Positions 1 through 6,773 of a stretch of DNA of 31,756 bases are shown piece by piece (the stretch's first letter is position 1; each line of letters opens with the position of its first letter). The DNA is from Selenomonadales bacterium UBA7018 (GTDB taxonomy: Bacteria; Bacillota; Negativicutes; Selenomonadales; Selenomonadaceae). The stretch spans positions 1 through 31,756 of the forward strand of contig DJWY01000014.1 in assembly GCA_002448305.1 (NCBI GenBank), given 5' to 3'. Made by a program: the position numbers and the translations under genes. Below the pieces are notes generated by a model. The model was not told the origin of the DNA, searched no databases, and saw only the letters and a program-made list of their open reading frames with translations.

Positions 1-1
1 T

Positions 2-676
2 TCGACTTTACCAACACGTCCTAGCAACAATGTCAAAGGCGCGACCGGGATTCCTACGGGCTTTTGGCTTAGTGAACTGACACACCCGCTGGAAAAATTC
101 ACTGCGGCTGGCATTGCGTTTGAATTGGCGTCGATAAAGGGCGGCAAGCCGCCGATTGACGGCGACAGTCTGGATTTTAGCGACGCGATTAACAAAAAAT
201 TTTGGGACGACGCTGACTTTCAATCAAAGCTTGCCAACACGATTAAGCTTGACGACGTGGACGCCGTAGATTTCGACGCGATATTTTTTGCGGGCGGGCA
301 TGGCGTGATGTGGGATTTCGCTGGTAGTGCGGCGATTGATAAAGTCACCCGCGAGATTTACGAGCGCGGCGGAATAGTCTCGGCAGTGTGTCATGGTCCT
401 GCGGCTTTGGTAAATGTCAAGCTCAGTGATGGCAGTTATTTGGTTGAGGGCAAAAATCTGACTTCGTTCACAAATGGCGAAGAAGAAGCAGTTCAGGCGA
501 CAAATATTGTACCGTTCCTGTTGGAGACCGCGCTCAAGGAACACGGAGCAATTCATCACGCGGCGGCGAATTGGTCAAATCACGTGGTGGAAGACGGTCG
601 GCTCGTCACGGGACAAAATCCAGCATCGGCAGGCGGTGTCGGTGAAGCCGTAGTTAAACTTTTGGAGGAGGAATAA
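2..676 (+). CDS. DJ-1/PfpI family protein (class I glutamine amidotransferase-like), 5'-truncated by window edge
   Basis: The reading frame is open from base 2, so the N-terminus lies off the left edge; by family comparison perhaps only 10-20 residues are missing. The motifs GIPTGFWLSELTHPLEKF, ELASIKGG, FAGGHGVMWDF and the nucleophile elbow AVCHGPAAL (Cys codon 389-391) are typical of the Hsp31-like DJ-1/PfpI branch. Members act as glyoxalase III/deglycase-type or chaperone proteins in the cytosol; which activity applies here cannot be read from sequence. A TTG at 125 is an internal Leu codon, not the start, because the homology continues upstream of it. The stop is followed two bases later by the tautomerase start, so the two genes are probably co-transcribed, perhaps as a small electrophile- or aldehyde-stress unit (inference). 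Confidence 0.9.
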   Translation, partial: STLPTRPSNNVKGATGIPTGFWLSELTHPLEKFTAAGIAFELASIKGGKPPIDGDSLDFSDAINKKFWDDADFQSKLANTIKLDDVDAVDFDAIFFAGGHGVMWDFAGSAAIDKVTREIYERGGIVSAVCHGPAALVNVKLSDGSYLVEGKNLTSFTNGEEEAVQATNIVPFLLETALKEHGAIHHAAANWSNHVVEDGRLVTGQNPASAGGVGEAVVKLLEEE

Positions 677-678
677 TC

Positions 679-879
679 ATGCCGTTAATTTCAATCGACG
701 CAGTACACCCGACAAAGGAACAAAAGGAAAGACTTATTGCGGAGCTTACGAAAACCGCAAGTTCGATTCTCGGCGTGGACGAAAAATTTTTCTATGTGCT
801 GGTCAAGGAGAACGACCTTGATAATTGGGGCGTGGGCGGTAAAACATTGACGCAATTTTTTGCCGAACAGAAGAAGTAA
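679..879 (+). CDS. 4-oxalocrotonate tautomerase family protein
   Basis: A 66-residue protein starting MPLISIDAVHPTKEQKERL. Pro follows the initiator Met, as required for the catalytic N-terminal proline of the 4-OT superfamily, and the length matches the family (about 60-75 aa). Such enzymes tautomerise or hydrate small 2-oxo or dienol acids and often work as hexamers; the substrate is unknown. ATG 679 is chosen because GGAGGAGG-like Shine-Dalgarno sequence lies at about 664-671 and the Pro lands at position 2. It directly follows the DJ-1/PfpI gene and is closed by the terminator at 893-926. Confidence 0.88.
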   Translation: MPLISIDAVHPTKEQKERLIAELTKTASSILGVDEKFFYVLVKENDLDNWGVGGKTLTQFFAEQKK

Positions 880-892
880 AAACTAAAATCGG

Positions 893-926
893 AAGCCCGT
901 CGCAGAAACTTGGCAACGGGCTTTTG
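893..926 (+). terminator. Rho-independent terminator after the tautomerase gene
   Basis: AAGCCCGT (893-900) and ACGGGCTT (916-923) form an 8-bp stem, followed by a short T run (ctttt). It lies 13 nt after the tautomerase stop and ends just before the Shine-Dalgarno sequence of the flavodoxin gene, separating two transcription units. Confidence 0.75.
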
Positions 927-954
927 TTATAAACGATTGAGGGGAGATTTTCCG

Positions 955-1542
955 ATGAAAAAATTTTTTCTAATGATGATTTCGGCGATGATGATTTTAT
1001 TACTGACGACATGTTCCAATTCGGATGCGGCAGTTGGCGATAAGTCGACGACCGAAGAAGTTTCCGGCAAAAAAAATCTTGTGGCGTATTTTTCCTGTAC
1101 CGGTAACACCAAAACGCTTGCGCAAAACGTCGCCGGAGCAATAGGAGCAGACTTGTACGAAATTAAACCGGCAGTTCCTTATACCTCTAAAGACCTTGAT
1201 TACCAAGATGAGACGAGTCGCTCTACTTTGGAACAGCGCGATGAAAATTCTCGTCCTGCACTTGCCGACAAAAATTTAAATATGACGCAATACGAGACGA
1301 TAATAATTGCTTATCCGATATGGTGGGGCATTGAACCGAAAATTATTGACACATTTGTTGAGAGCTATAATTTTAGCGGCAAAACAATTATTCCGGTTTG
1401 CACGTCCGGCGGCAGTGACATCAGAGCAAGTGAGGATCATCTAAAGAATCTGGTCAGTAGTGCTAATTGGAAACGCGGCAAACTTTTCAGCAGAAATGCT
1501 TCGGGAACCGAAATTAAAAGTTGGTTTGATGGTTTAAAATGA
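955..1542 (+). CDS. Flavodoxin-domain protein with lipoprotein-like export signal
   Basis: A 195-residue protein. Residues 1-21 are MKK plus a hydrophobic stretch ending LLLTTCS, which looks like a lipoprotein signal with a non-ideal lipobox (LTTC), so the mature protein should sit outside the membrane, anchored at Cys20. The rest is a short-chain flavodoxin fold: the FMN phosphate loop is SCTGNTKTLA, followed by AYPIWWGIEP and CTSGGSDI, as in the flavodoxin_4 type. It probably carries one- or two-electron redox traffic via FMN; the partner is unknown. ATG 955 is chosen because GAGGGGAGA precedes it and the signal begins there; an upstream TTG at 910 would overlap the terminator. The stop overlaps the next start by 4 nt, so the pair is translationally coupled. 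Confidence 0.85.
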   Translation: MKKFFLMMISAMMILLLTTCSNSDAAVGDKSTTEEVSGKKNLVAYFSCTGNTKTLAQNVAGAIGADLYEIKPAVPYTSKDLDYQDETSRSTLEQRDENSRPALADKNLNMTQYETIIIAYPIWWGIEPKIIDTFVESYNFSGKTIIPVCTSGGSDIRASEDHLKNLVSSANWKRGKLFSRNASGTEIKSWFDGLK

Positions 1543-2210
1543 CGAAAAAAATTTATCTGGACGCGGCAATTTTCGTACTGTTCATATTAGTGATGAGCTT
1601 TCAATTTCTGCCGCGAATATTGCACGAGATACTTGGCTTGGCAATGGCGGCGGCAGTGTTTCTCCATTTGTTTTTGAATCGTCATTGGATTTTTTCGTTG
1701 GTGCGAGGAAATCGGACGAGCAGAAAAAAGTTTTTGATACTGATAAATTTTCTACTCCTAGCGAGTTTTCTGGTTACGATGATGACGGGGATTTTTATCT
1801 CAAACTATGTCTTCGATGACGTTTTAAGTTTGGAACTTCGCCGCAATGTTACTATTCATATTTTACATCACAGTGCCTCCTACCTCATGATGATTTTAAT
1901 CGGCGTGCATTTAGGATTACATTGGCAGGAAATATGGGGGAGAGTTATTCGCCGTTTTGGTCTGCGGAAAAATGCTTTGAGTTACCAAATTTTTTGTCGG
2001 CTGGCTATAGCAGTCTTAATTTGTGTCGGTATTTATGGCTCGTTTTTGAATCAAGTTGGTGATAGAATTTTGATGAAGCATATTTTCGCGACTGCGGCAA
2101 CAGAACTAAATTTTATCGGATTTGCTTTCTTCCTCGTCTTCAATGTGGCACTTTATGTCATTTTAAGTTACATGGGGGTGGAGCGAATTTTTAAGCGACT
2201 TGCGCTGTAA
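1539..2210 (+). CDS. DUF4405-type multi-pass membrane protein (cytochrome b561-like)
   Basis: A 223-residue hydrophobic protein with about five or six transmembrane segments (roughly residues 8-24, 26-44, 60-84, 105-126, 148-168, 185-214). Histidines lie within or beside the helices: LHEILG, FLHLFLNRHW, TIHILHHSASY and IGVHLGLHW, the arrangement expected for haem b ligation in DUF4405/b561-like proteins. Family knowledge suggests a membrane electron carrier. The ATG overlaps the flavodoxin stop by 4 nt, so it is likely co-translated with the exported flavodoxin and may pass electrons to it across the membrane (inference). No convincing terminator follows; decayed sequence begins about 120 nt later. 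Confidence 0.75.
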   Translation: MTKKIYLDAAIFVLFILVMSFQFLPRILHEILGLAMAAAVFLHLFLNRHWIFSLVRGNRTSRKKFLILINFLLLASFLVTMMTGIFISNYVFDDVLSLELRRNVTIHILHHSASYLMMILIGVHLGLHWQEIWGRVIRRFGLRKNALSYQIFCRLAIAVLICVGIYGSFLNQVGDRILMKHIFATAATELNFIGFAFFLVFNVALYVILSYMGVERIFKRLAL

Positions 2211-2329
2211 CCTGTAAAAAAGCAAAAAAAAAGATTTTGAGAGAGTCTTCTTGTGTCAGAATAGGCGCAAGACCAGCTATGAAAAGTCAAGATTTCGAAA
2301 TAAGTTGAATGACAACATTCGGCTCATAA

Positions 2330-2671
2330 TCATCACATGAGGTTTTATCTTTTGAACGAAAAAAGTTCGTCGCCAAAGGCGGCACATTCCTTACTAAACG
2401 ACCTGTTCACCAGTCATATTATTCGCCGGCTCTGGCAAAATCAATCCAAGACGCTACCCAAATTGGATTTCGCTTGCCTACATTGTCAGAATCAAAAGGA
2501 ACTGACTTGTTTTTGTCGCTCGCTGACGCAATTCTCTTTGACCTGCAAGCAGTGCAACTGGTTGCTCGTTCCTACGGCAATAATTTGGAAATGGAAAAGG
2601 ATTGGGAAATGATGTCCGACTCGATAAGGACGAATTTATTCGTAAGAAAATCATTCGCGAATTATAATTAG
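2330..2671 (+). pseudogene. C-terminal remnant of a possible FGE/SUMF1-like (formylglycine-generating enzyme fold) protein
   Basis: The frame is open from 2330 (after a TAA at 2327) to a stop at 2671 but has no proper start. The piece VAKGGTFLTKRPVHQS followed about 20 residues later by IGFRLPTLSE resembles the RGGSW...IGFR ending of the FGE-sulfatase/SUMF1 fold. After it comes an unrecognised tail containing LADAILFDLQAVQLVARSYG. A parallel ORF in another frame from 2337 is probably a shadow. The assignment rests on two short motifs and is tentative; the lack of a start and the position among other fragments suggest decay. Confidence 0.3.
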
Positions 2672-2686
2672 TCATTTTATGACGCA

Positions 2687-2944
2687 ATGCTATTAGATAC
2701 TCCAAAATTTGTGTTTGAAGAGCCTGAGAAGATTGGTCGCCCGTCGCTTAATCCTCGCACAGTTTTCAACGCTATTTTGTGGATAATCAAAAGTGGAGCA
2801 CGTTGGCGTGATTAATTGGAACAGCATTTATCACAAGTTCCGCCTTTGATGTCGGCTCGGTTTGTTTGAATGGCTCCTCAAAATTATTAACGGTGAAACT
2901 GACAATGCAACCTTGCTTGAAATTGATTCCACTTTCTGTAAGGT
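2687..2944 (+). pseudogene. IS5-family (DUF4096-type) transposase N-terminal remnant, frameshifted
   Basis: From ATG 2687 the frame reads EKIGRPSLNPRTVFNAILWI then IKSGARWRD and a stop, the N-terminal DUF4096 signature of IS5-group transposases (RPSLNPR...ILW...SGARWRD). The homology resumes in the next frame as NWNSIYHKFRL, an in-frame TGA, then LGLFEWLLKIING and LLEIDSTFCK. At least one frameshift and one stop are therefore present, and the DDE catalytic core and C-terminus are missing. No inverted repeats were recognised at the edges. This is a dead insertion-sequence fragment. Confidence 0.8.
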
Positions 2945-2991
2945 ATTTGCTTTGAGAATTTCATTTTACTCGCTACTTGTGTTATTCACTT

Positions 2992-3393
2992 TTAATTTAC
3001 CAATAACCATGTCATAAGTGACATGCCACCTGGCGCACAACCCATCCAACTGATTAAATAAACCGAAGTCATGCGGAAGCTCAACCACGACGCGATTAAC
3101 GACATAATGACGATTGAGCCTGTCGCAGACAAGACGCCGAAGACTTGGTGACTTAACTTGACAAGCGTCTCGAAACTGCAATCGCGTCCAATTTCGCAAC
3201 CATCGACGCTCAACATCAAGTTACGCCACGCGGCAGGTCAATTCGTTTTCGGGTCGACAAAAGTTTTGCTGACGAACGTCACGACAATTCCGCCGAGCAT
3301 GTACGGTATCGGAACGTTCAGCGTTTTGAATAAAAATCCAAGTACGCCCGCCACCAAAAACAGAATAATCTTTTGTCGGTTTAAATCTTTCAT
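2992..3393 (-). pseudogene. AbrB-family membrane protein remnant with in-frame TGA
   Basis: Read on the minus strand from ATG 3393: hydrophobic sequence with LFLVAGVLGFLFK and PIPYMLGGIVVTF, then an in-frame TGA at 3240-3238, then LMLSVDGCEIGRDCSFETL, hydrophobic sequence and GCAPGGMSLMTW. The order GG(I/V), GxxIGRxF, APGGMS is that of the AbrB family of integral membrane proteins (often called ammonia monooxygenase-like), and the family's APGGMSEM motif is recognisable. The frame is otherwise intact across the stop. It ends at about 133 codons, short of a full two-repeat protein of about 340 aa, so it is truncated too. Its ATG overlaps the stop of the citrate synthase fragment. Confidence 0.7.
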
Positions 3394-3720
3394 TCTTTAA
3401 ACTTCACCTTAGCTTCGAGCGGCGTGTATTTTCTGTCGGGGCGCAGGCGGCTCAAAGAATTTTTCGCCGCAGAAAGTTTCGGGTCGGGCATGTGAATATA
3501 CATGGAACCGCTCTTTTTGTAATTAACGATTGTAAGAGTGATAAGCGTAAGCGGCGAACATTGGGAACGTACTGATAAGTTCTATGCATTGGCGCAGAGA
3601 ATTGCCGACGCTCGTGTCCAGCGTGTTGCTATCGTAGTAAGAGTATGCGGGGATACTGCGCATCATGGATTTCATAATGTCGCCGGTCGGAGCTTTAATG
3701 ATAATATCACGGGTGTTACG
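3390..3720 (-). pseudogene. Citrate synthase internal fragment, frameshifted
   Basis: On the minus strand from about 3720 the frame reads RDIIIKAPTGDIMKSMMRSI, later TLDTSVGNSLRQCIELI and FPMFAAYAYHSYN, followed by TAA at 3525-3523. One base out of frame it continues KKSGSMYIHMPDPKLSAAKN and LRPDRKYTPLEAKV, then stops. These match the conserved run of bacterial citrate synthases (APTGDIM, LRQ...FP, AYAY, HxPDPxLSxAENFL, YTPLEAKVLD). Both the N-terminal and the catalytic C-terminal parts are missing and there is a one-base frameshift at about 3527-3530, so it cannot be active. Confidence 0.72.
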
Positions 3721-3955
3721 CTTGACCGACAGAATTAAGGAAATAATCGTCCGTAGCGGCGAAAATATTGCCTACGTAAAAGTTTTGGGCGTACCGAATA
3801 ATTTTTGGGGCGAATTCGTTTGCGCTTGCCTCAAAATAAAATCCACCGACTTCGATGAAAAAAAATTACGCATCTCTCTTGCCACGCGTCTCGCCAATTA
3901 CAAAATCCCCGAGCACTTTTTGGTTTACGATAAATTTTGGATAATAATGGAAAAA
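3716..3955 (+). pseudogene. Acyl-CoA synthetase (AMP-binding enzyme) C-terminal remnant
   Basis: The frame reads LRLTDRIKEIIVRSGENI, then AYVKVLGVPNNFWGEFVCA, then LATRLANYKIPEHFLVYD. This is the C-terminal lid domain of AMP-forming acyl-CoA synthetases (GRIKEIIxRGGENI, VVGVPDxxWGE, LANYKVP). About 20 residues between GENI and the VGVP equivalent (the P-x-E-VE segment) are missing, and the end with the catalytic Lys (PRTxxGK) is replaced by unrelated sequence. It begins where the minus-strand citrate synthase fragment ends (about 3711-3722), so a rearrangement junction lies there. The surrounding ORF (3665-4177) is a chimera, not a gene. Confidence 0.72.
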
Positions 3956-4003
3956 TGGACACAAAAAAGGAAATATAGTAGTGGACACAAGAGGAGTAAT
4001 TAT

Positions 4004-4230
4004 ATGCAAGCAAAAAAGTATGACGAGGACTTTAAAAAGTCGATTGTAGCCTTGTACGAGAATGGTAAAACCCAATCAATCGCAAAGCAAAATACCATTC
4101 GGAAAAACAGCGCATACTTACTCAAATCGAAGAAATTTATCACTCACATAACGGCATCGACGGTTACAGAAAAATGAAAATATATCTTGAGCGTCGCAAA
4201 ATAAAATTGAGCCCGCTTACCGTTCAAAAA
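4004..4230 (+). pseudogene. IS3-family transposase remnant (orfA start plus orfB piece)
   Basis: ATG 4004, preceded by GAGGAG, encodes MQAKKYDEDFKKSIVALYEN, the usual start of IS3-group OrfA proteins. After about 30 residues the match jumps, in another frame (4102-4230), to an OrfB segment: RILTQIEEIYHSHNGIDGYR and MKIYLERRKIKLSPLTVQK. Everything between (the OrfA leucine zipper and OrfB N-terminus) and all of the DDE domain is deleted. Two copies of a GGACACAA motif at 3957-3964 and 3982-3989 could belong to the IS end (inference). Confidence 0.78.
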
Positions 4231-4500
4231 TCTGGGAACGGGGTGGATTGCCGTGTATCAAGACATGGTTTCAACTATTGCCGAATGGCATTAGCAGTGG
4301 AACTGACGAAGGTAGACAAAGAGGTAAAGCACAATGCGGTTAGCAACTGGGAGAATGCAAAATCAACGCCGAACATAGACCAATTCGTAAAATATTGTCA
4401 GATATGCGGAGCCGACTTTGCTGAAATGCTGAATAAAGTCTACGGTGACCCCGAAAAAACGCGCAGGATTTTCAATGCACGCCTGCTGAATCGGAAATGA
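4231..4500 (+). pseudogene. XRE/HTH-type regulator C-terminal piece fused to the IS3 remnant
   Basis: This continues the frame of the IS3 OrfB piece, but the sequence changes character: ELTKVDKEVKHNAVSNWENA, then STPNIDQFVKYCQICGADF and AEMLNKVYGDPEKTR. NAVSNWENxKSxP is the recognition-helix region of Cro/CI-like XRE repressors and the following part resembles their C-terminal helices. The normal N-terminal HTH half is not readable in this frame; a neighbouring frame shows VYQDMVSTIAEW around 4252-4290, so a frameshift is likely. It could be the repressor of the element that carried the integrase at 4981 (inference). Confidence 0.55.
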
Positions 4501-4625
4501 TTCGTCGGTATCGCTTTATAAACAAGCAGACGCAAGGAACAATCAACAAGTTAATCGATGTCGAATACGAGGACGCACTAGCGTCTTTAGGCGAAGATTA
4601 TCAGCATGCGACTGGTCATGGTTGA
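4497..4625 (+). CDS. Small hypothetical protein (42 aa)
   Basis: ATG 4497 overlaps the TGA of the preceding HTH piece. It encodes MIRRYRFINKQTQGTINKLI and a tail rich in acidic residues and His, ending at TGA 4623-4625. No family is recognised. The ATGA overlap suggests it was translated with the regulator, but the region is decayed and it may be part of the same ruined gene. The terminator hairpin at 4681 follows. Confidence 0.3.
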   Translation: MIRRYRFINKQTQGTINKLIDVEYEDALASLGEDYQHATGHG

Positions 4626-4680
4626 AAAACATAGCGAAAAAACCGAAATAAATTTGCGTTTTGACTAGAAATATTTTAAA

Positions 4681-4712
4681 ATCCCTTTGTGAATTCAGAG
4701 GGATATTTTGTT
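4681..4712 (+). terminator. Rho-independent terminator
   Basis: ATCCCT (4681-4686) and AGGGAT (4699-4704) form a stem with a 12-nt loop, followed by attttgtt. It lies downstream of the decayed regulator/small ORF and upstream of the 4726 ORF and integrase. Confidence 0.6.
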
Positions 4713-4725
4713 AGGGGTGAGCTGA

Positions 4726-4947
4726 ATGGAATTAGAAACGGTTGAGCTGACGGCGTAGGAAATAAAGCTGGTTGAAGTGTATAGGCAACTGTCGCCAGCG
4801 GACAGGGAATTGAGTTTAGTGATACTCGACCGGCTGAACGCGGACGGCGAGGCGGAGCATTTACTATTTAGAAATATTCAGCACGGCAAGAATCATAATT
4901 TCCAAATCAATAGCACGTATAATTTTCAAGCCGCAAGAGGCGAATAA
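4726..4947 (+). pseudogene. Small element-borne ORF interrupted by an amber codon
   Basis: ATG 4726, after AGGGGTGA, starts a 73-codon frame that is open to TAA 4945 except for TAG at codon 11 (4756-4758). After the stop it continues EIKLVEVYRQLSPADRELSL then VILDRLNADGEAEHLLFRN, a soluble helical sequence. The LSPADRE...VILDRL pattern resembles short phage-associated proteins but I assign no function. A single CAG-to-TAG change would explain the stop. A shorter product from an internal GTG (about 4777) is possible but has no good ribosome binding site. It sits directly before the integrase and may have been co-transcribed with it. Confidence 0.45.
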
Positions 4948-4953
4948 AAAAAG

Positions 4954-4974
4954 CCCGCCCGAAGGCGGGGAGGT
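4954..4974 (+). promoter_or_regulatory. Hairpin abutting the integrase ribosome binding site
   Basis: CCCGCC (4954-4959) pairs with GGCGGG (4964-4969) around a 4-nt loop. The next bases, GAGGTG, are the Shine-Dalgarno sequence of the integrase (ATG 4981), so the stem partly overlaps the GGGGAGG tract. A run of seven A precedes it, so on the minus strand it also has the form of a terminator. Either role, blocking integrase translation or ending antisense transcription, is inference. Confidence 0.4.
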
Positions 4975-4980
4975 GACGAA

Positions 4981-6177
4981 ATGGCTAAGGCAGGAAAGGT
5001 ACGGACACGCAAGCGCGGCAAGACGTGGAGTTATATCTTTGAAGCGGGGATAGTCAACGTCAAGCGCAAGGTCGTCGAGAAGGGCGGCTTTGTGAGCGAG
5101 AAGGAAGCATACACGGCGGGCGTTGAGAAATACACCGATTATCTTCACGGCAATATTGGAATTACGAGCGAAGCAATCGCACTGGGCGATTTTATAACGA
5201 ATTGGCTAAATGAAGTAGTCGCGCTCGATGTCAAGGCGAATACGTTACAGACTTATCAATCAATCTTCAATAACCGGATAATGCCGAGCTTAGGCGGATT
5301 AAAAGTGCAGGAACTGACACCGGCGATATTAGATAAATGGGTACGGAGTTTGCAAAAAGCAGGGTTGTCTTTTAAATCAATTTCGCTAATTCGCACGCTA
5401 GTACATCACGCCCTAGATTATGCGGTGCACCCGTCGCGGCTGATAACGTCCAATCCTGTCGATTATGTTAGGATGCCAAAAAATTTGCCGAAAAACATCA
5501 TCAAGCGGCAGATAATTTCGCTAAAGAAGTTTAAATCGCTACTCGAAAAATATCCATTTGGCACAGCCTTTCATATACCGTTACTGTTGCTATATTACAC
5601 AGGTATGCGGTTAAGTGAAGTGTTAGGTTTAAGTTGGTCAGACATTGATTTTCCGGCGAAACAAATCAAGTTAAGGCGGCAACTCATTTACTTAAAAAGG
5701 CGCGGATATTATTTCACGACATTAAAAAACGATTCGAGCAATCGTTTTGTTTTAATCAGCGATTGTCTATCAGGTGTCTTGCAACGTTGGCAAGTCCAAC
5801 AAGCCGATAACCAAAAAAAATTTACTGGCAGTTATATTTACACTTACGTCGAAGGTGACGGGCATATTATCTTAAAATCGAAAGTTGTATCTTGCCGAGC
5901 TGAAAGAGTGTCGTTAATCTGCGTTCAAAGTAACGGGCAGTTGGTCTATCGCGGCGTATTTATGAAAGCGTTAGCGAAAGAAGGATTGAATGCTCATTCG
6001 TTCCGGCATGCGCACGCGACGCGGCTGATAGAAAGTGGCGCACAAGCTAAAGGTGTTTCAGCGAGGTTAGGATATACTAACGCGATGATTACGCAGAATT
6101 TATACGCGCACAATACACTAAAATTGAAAGAAGAAACGCTTGCCATTTTCGATAAAAATATGCAGATAAATGCTTAA
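4981..6177 (+). CDS. Tyrosine recombinase / phage-type integrase
   Basis: A 398-residue site-specific recombinase. Residues 1-60 (basic MAKAGKVRTRKRGKTWSY start) look like the AP2-type arm-binding domain, residues about 75-160 the SAM-like core-binding domain, and 170-390 the catalytic domain. Catalytic residues visible: Arg210 in YTGMRLSEVLGL, His339 and Arg342 in HSFRHAHATRL, and the nucleophile Tyr375 in ITQNLYAHNT. The usual LGH of the sixth position reads LGY. The length fits phage and ICE integrases. ATG 4981 follows GGGGAGGTGACGAA. It is intact while its left neighbours are decayed, and it lies 59 nt before lepB; no tRNA or clear attachment site was found beside it. Confidence 0.92.
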   Translation: MAKAGKVRTRKRGKTWSYIFEAGIVNVKRKVVEKGGFVSEKEAYTAGVEKYTDYLHGNIGITSEAIALGDFITNWLNEVVALDVKANTLQTYQSIFNNRIMPSLGGLKVQELTPAILDKWVRSLQKAGLSFKSISLIRTLVHHALDYAVHPSRLITSNPVDYVRMPKNLPKNIIKRQIISLKKFKSLLEKYPFGTAFHIPLLLLYYTGMRLSEVLGLSWSDIDFPAKQIKLRRQLIYLKRRGYYFTTLKNDSSNRFVLISDCLSGVLQRWQVQQADNQKKFTGSYIYTYVEGDGHIILKSKVVSCRAERVSLICVQSNGQLVYRGVFMKALAKEGLNAHSFRHAHATRLIESGAQAKGVSARLGYTNAMITQNLYAHNTLKLKEETLAIFDKNMQINA

Positions 6178-6236
6178 TGCAGACAAAGCGAACGGTAAGG
6201 CAAGCAAATATCAAGAACAATGACGAGGAGATATTT

Positions 6237-6761
6237 ATGAGCTCAATCAATGTCGAAGAGGTAAAAAGTTGGATAGTATCAATCACGTCGGCAGTACTGG
6301 TGGCGGTACTGATTCGCTATTTTATTGTGGAACTGTACGTAGTGGACGGACCTAGTATGCAACCAACGCTCCAAGACGGCGAGCGATTGGTTGTCAATAA
6401 ATTCATTTATCATTGGCGCGACCCGATGCGTAGTGAAATTGTTATTTTCCGCTATCCGAGAGACCATAGCCGAGATTTTATAAAACGAGTTATCGCGGTC
6501 GGCGGCGACACCATTGAAATTAAAGACGGTCATGTTTTCGTAAACGACGCGCTTGTAAACGAAGATTATATCGCTGAAAAGACGCGTACTGAATATCCTA
6601 AGCAAACGGTGCCCGAAGGTACGCTCTTTGTCTGCGGCGACAATCGCAGAAATTCTTTAGATTCGCGTTTTCCCGACGTAGGTTTTGTGCCGCTCGAATT
6701 AGTCAAAGGTAAAGCCGCGCTGATTTTTTGGCCGGTAGCCGACCTTGCCGCACTCCCTTAA
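6237..6761 (+). CDS. lepB: Signal peptidase I
   Basis: A 174-residue type I signal peptidase, which removes signal peptides from secreted proteins at the outer face of the membrane. One N-terminal transmembrane helix (about residues 12-31) is followed by the catalytic Ser40 in DGPSMQPTL, the general base Lys83 in DFIKRVIAVGGDTI, and the C-terminal box GDNRRNSLDSR. The length is that of Gram-positive-type enzymes (about 170-190 aa). ATG 6237 is chosen because GAGGAG lies 7 nt upstream; an earlier ATG at 6176-6178 overlapping the integrase stop would add 20 polar residues and has no ribosome binding site. It is 12 nt from priA, so the two form an operon. Confidence 0.95.
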   Translation: MSSINVEEVKSWIVSITSAVLVAVLIRYFIVELYVVDGPSMQPTLQDGERLVVNKFIYHWRDPMRSEIVIFRYPRDHSRDFIKRVIAVGGDTIEIKDGHVFVNDALVNEDYIAEKTRTEYPKQTVPEGTLFVCGDNRRNSLDSRFPDVGFVPLELVKGKAALIFWPVADLAALP

Positions 6762-6773
6762 AGGAGCAAGCAA

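Noticed and set aside
2220..2252. Terminator after the DUF4405 gene
   Set aside because: Only a 4-bp stem (AAGA/TCTT) with no T run; too weak.
3665..4177. 170-codon ORF as one protein
   Set aside because: It joins an acyl-CoA synthetase remnant, unrelated sequence and an IS3 OrfA start; a chimera of fragments.
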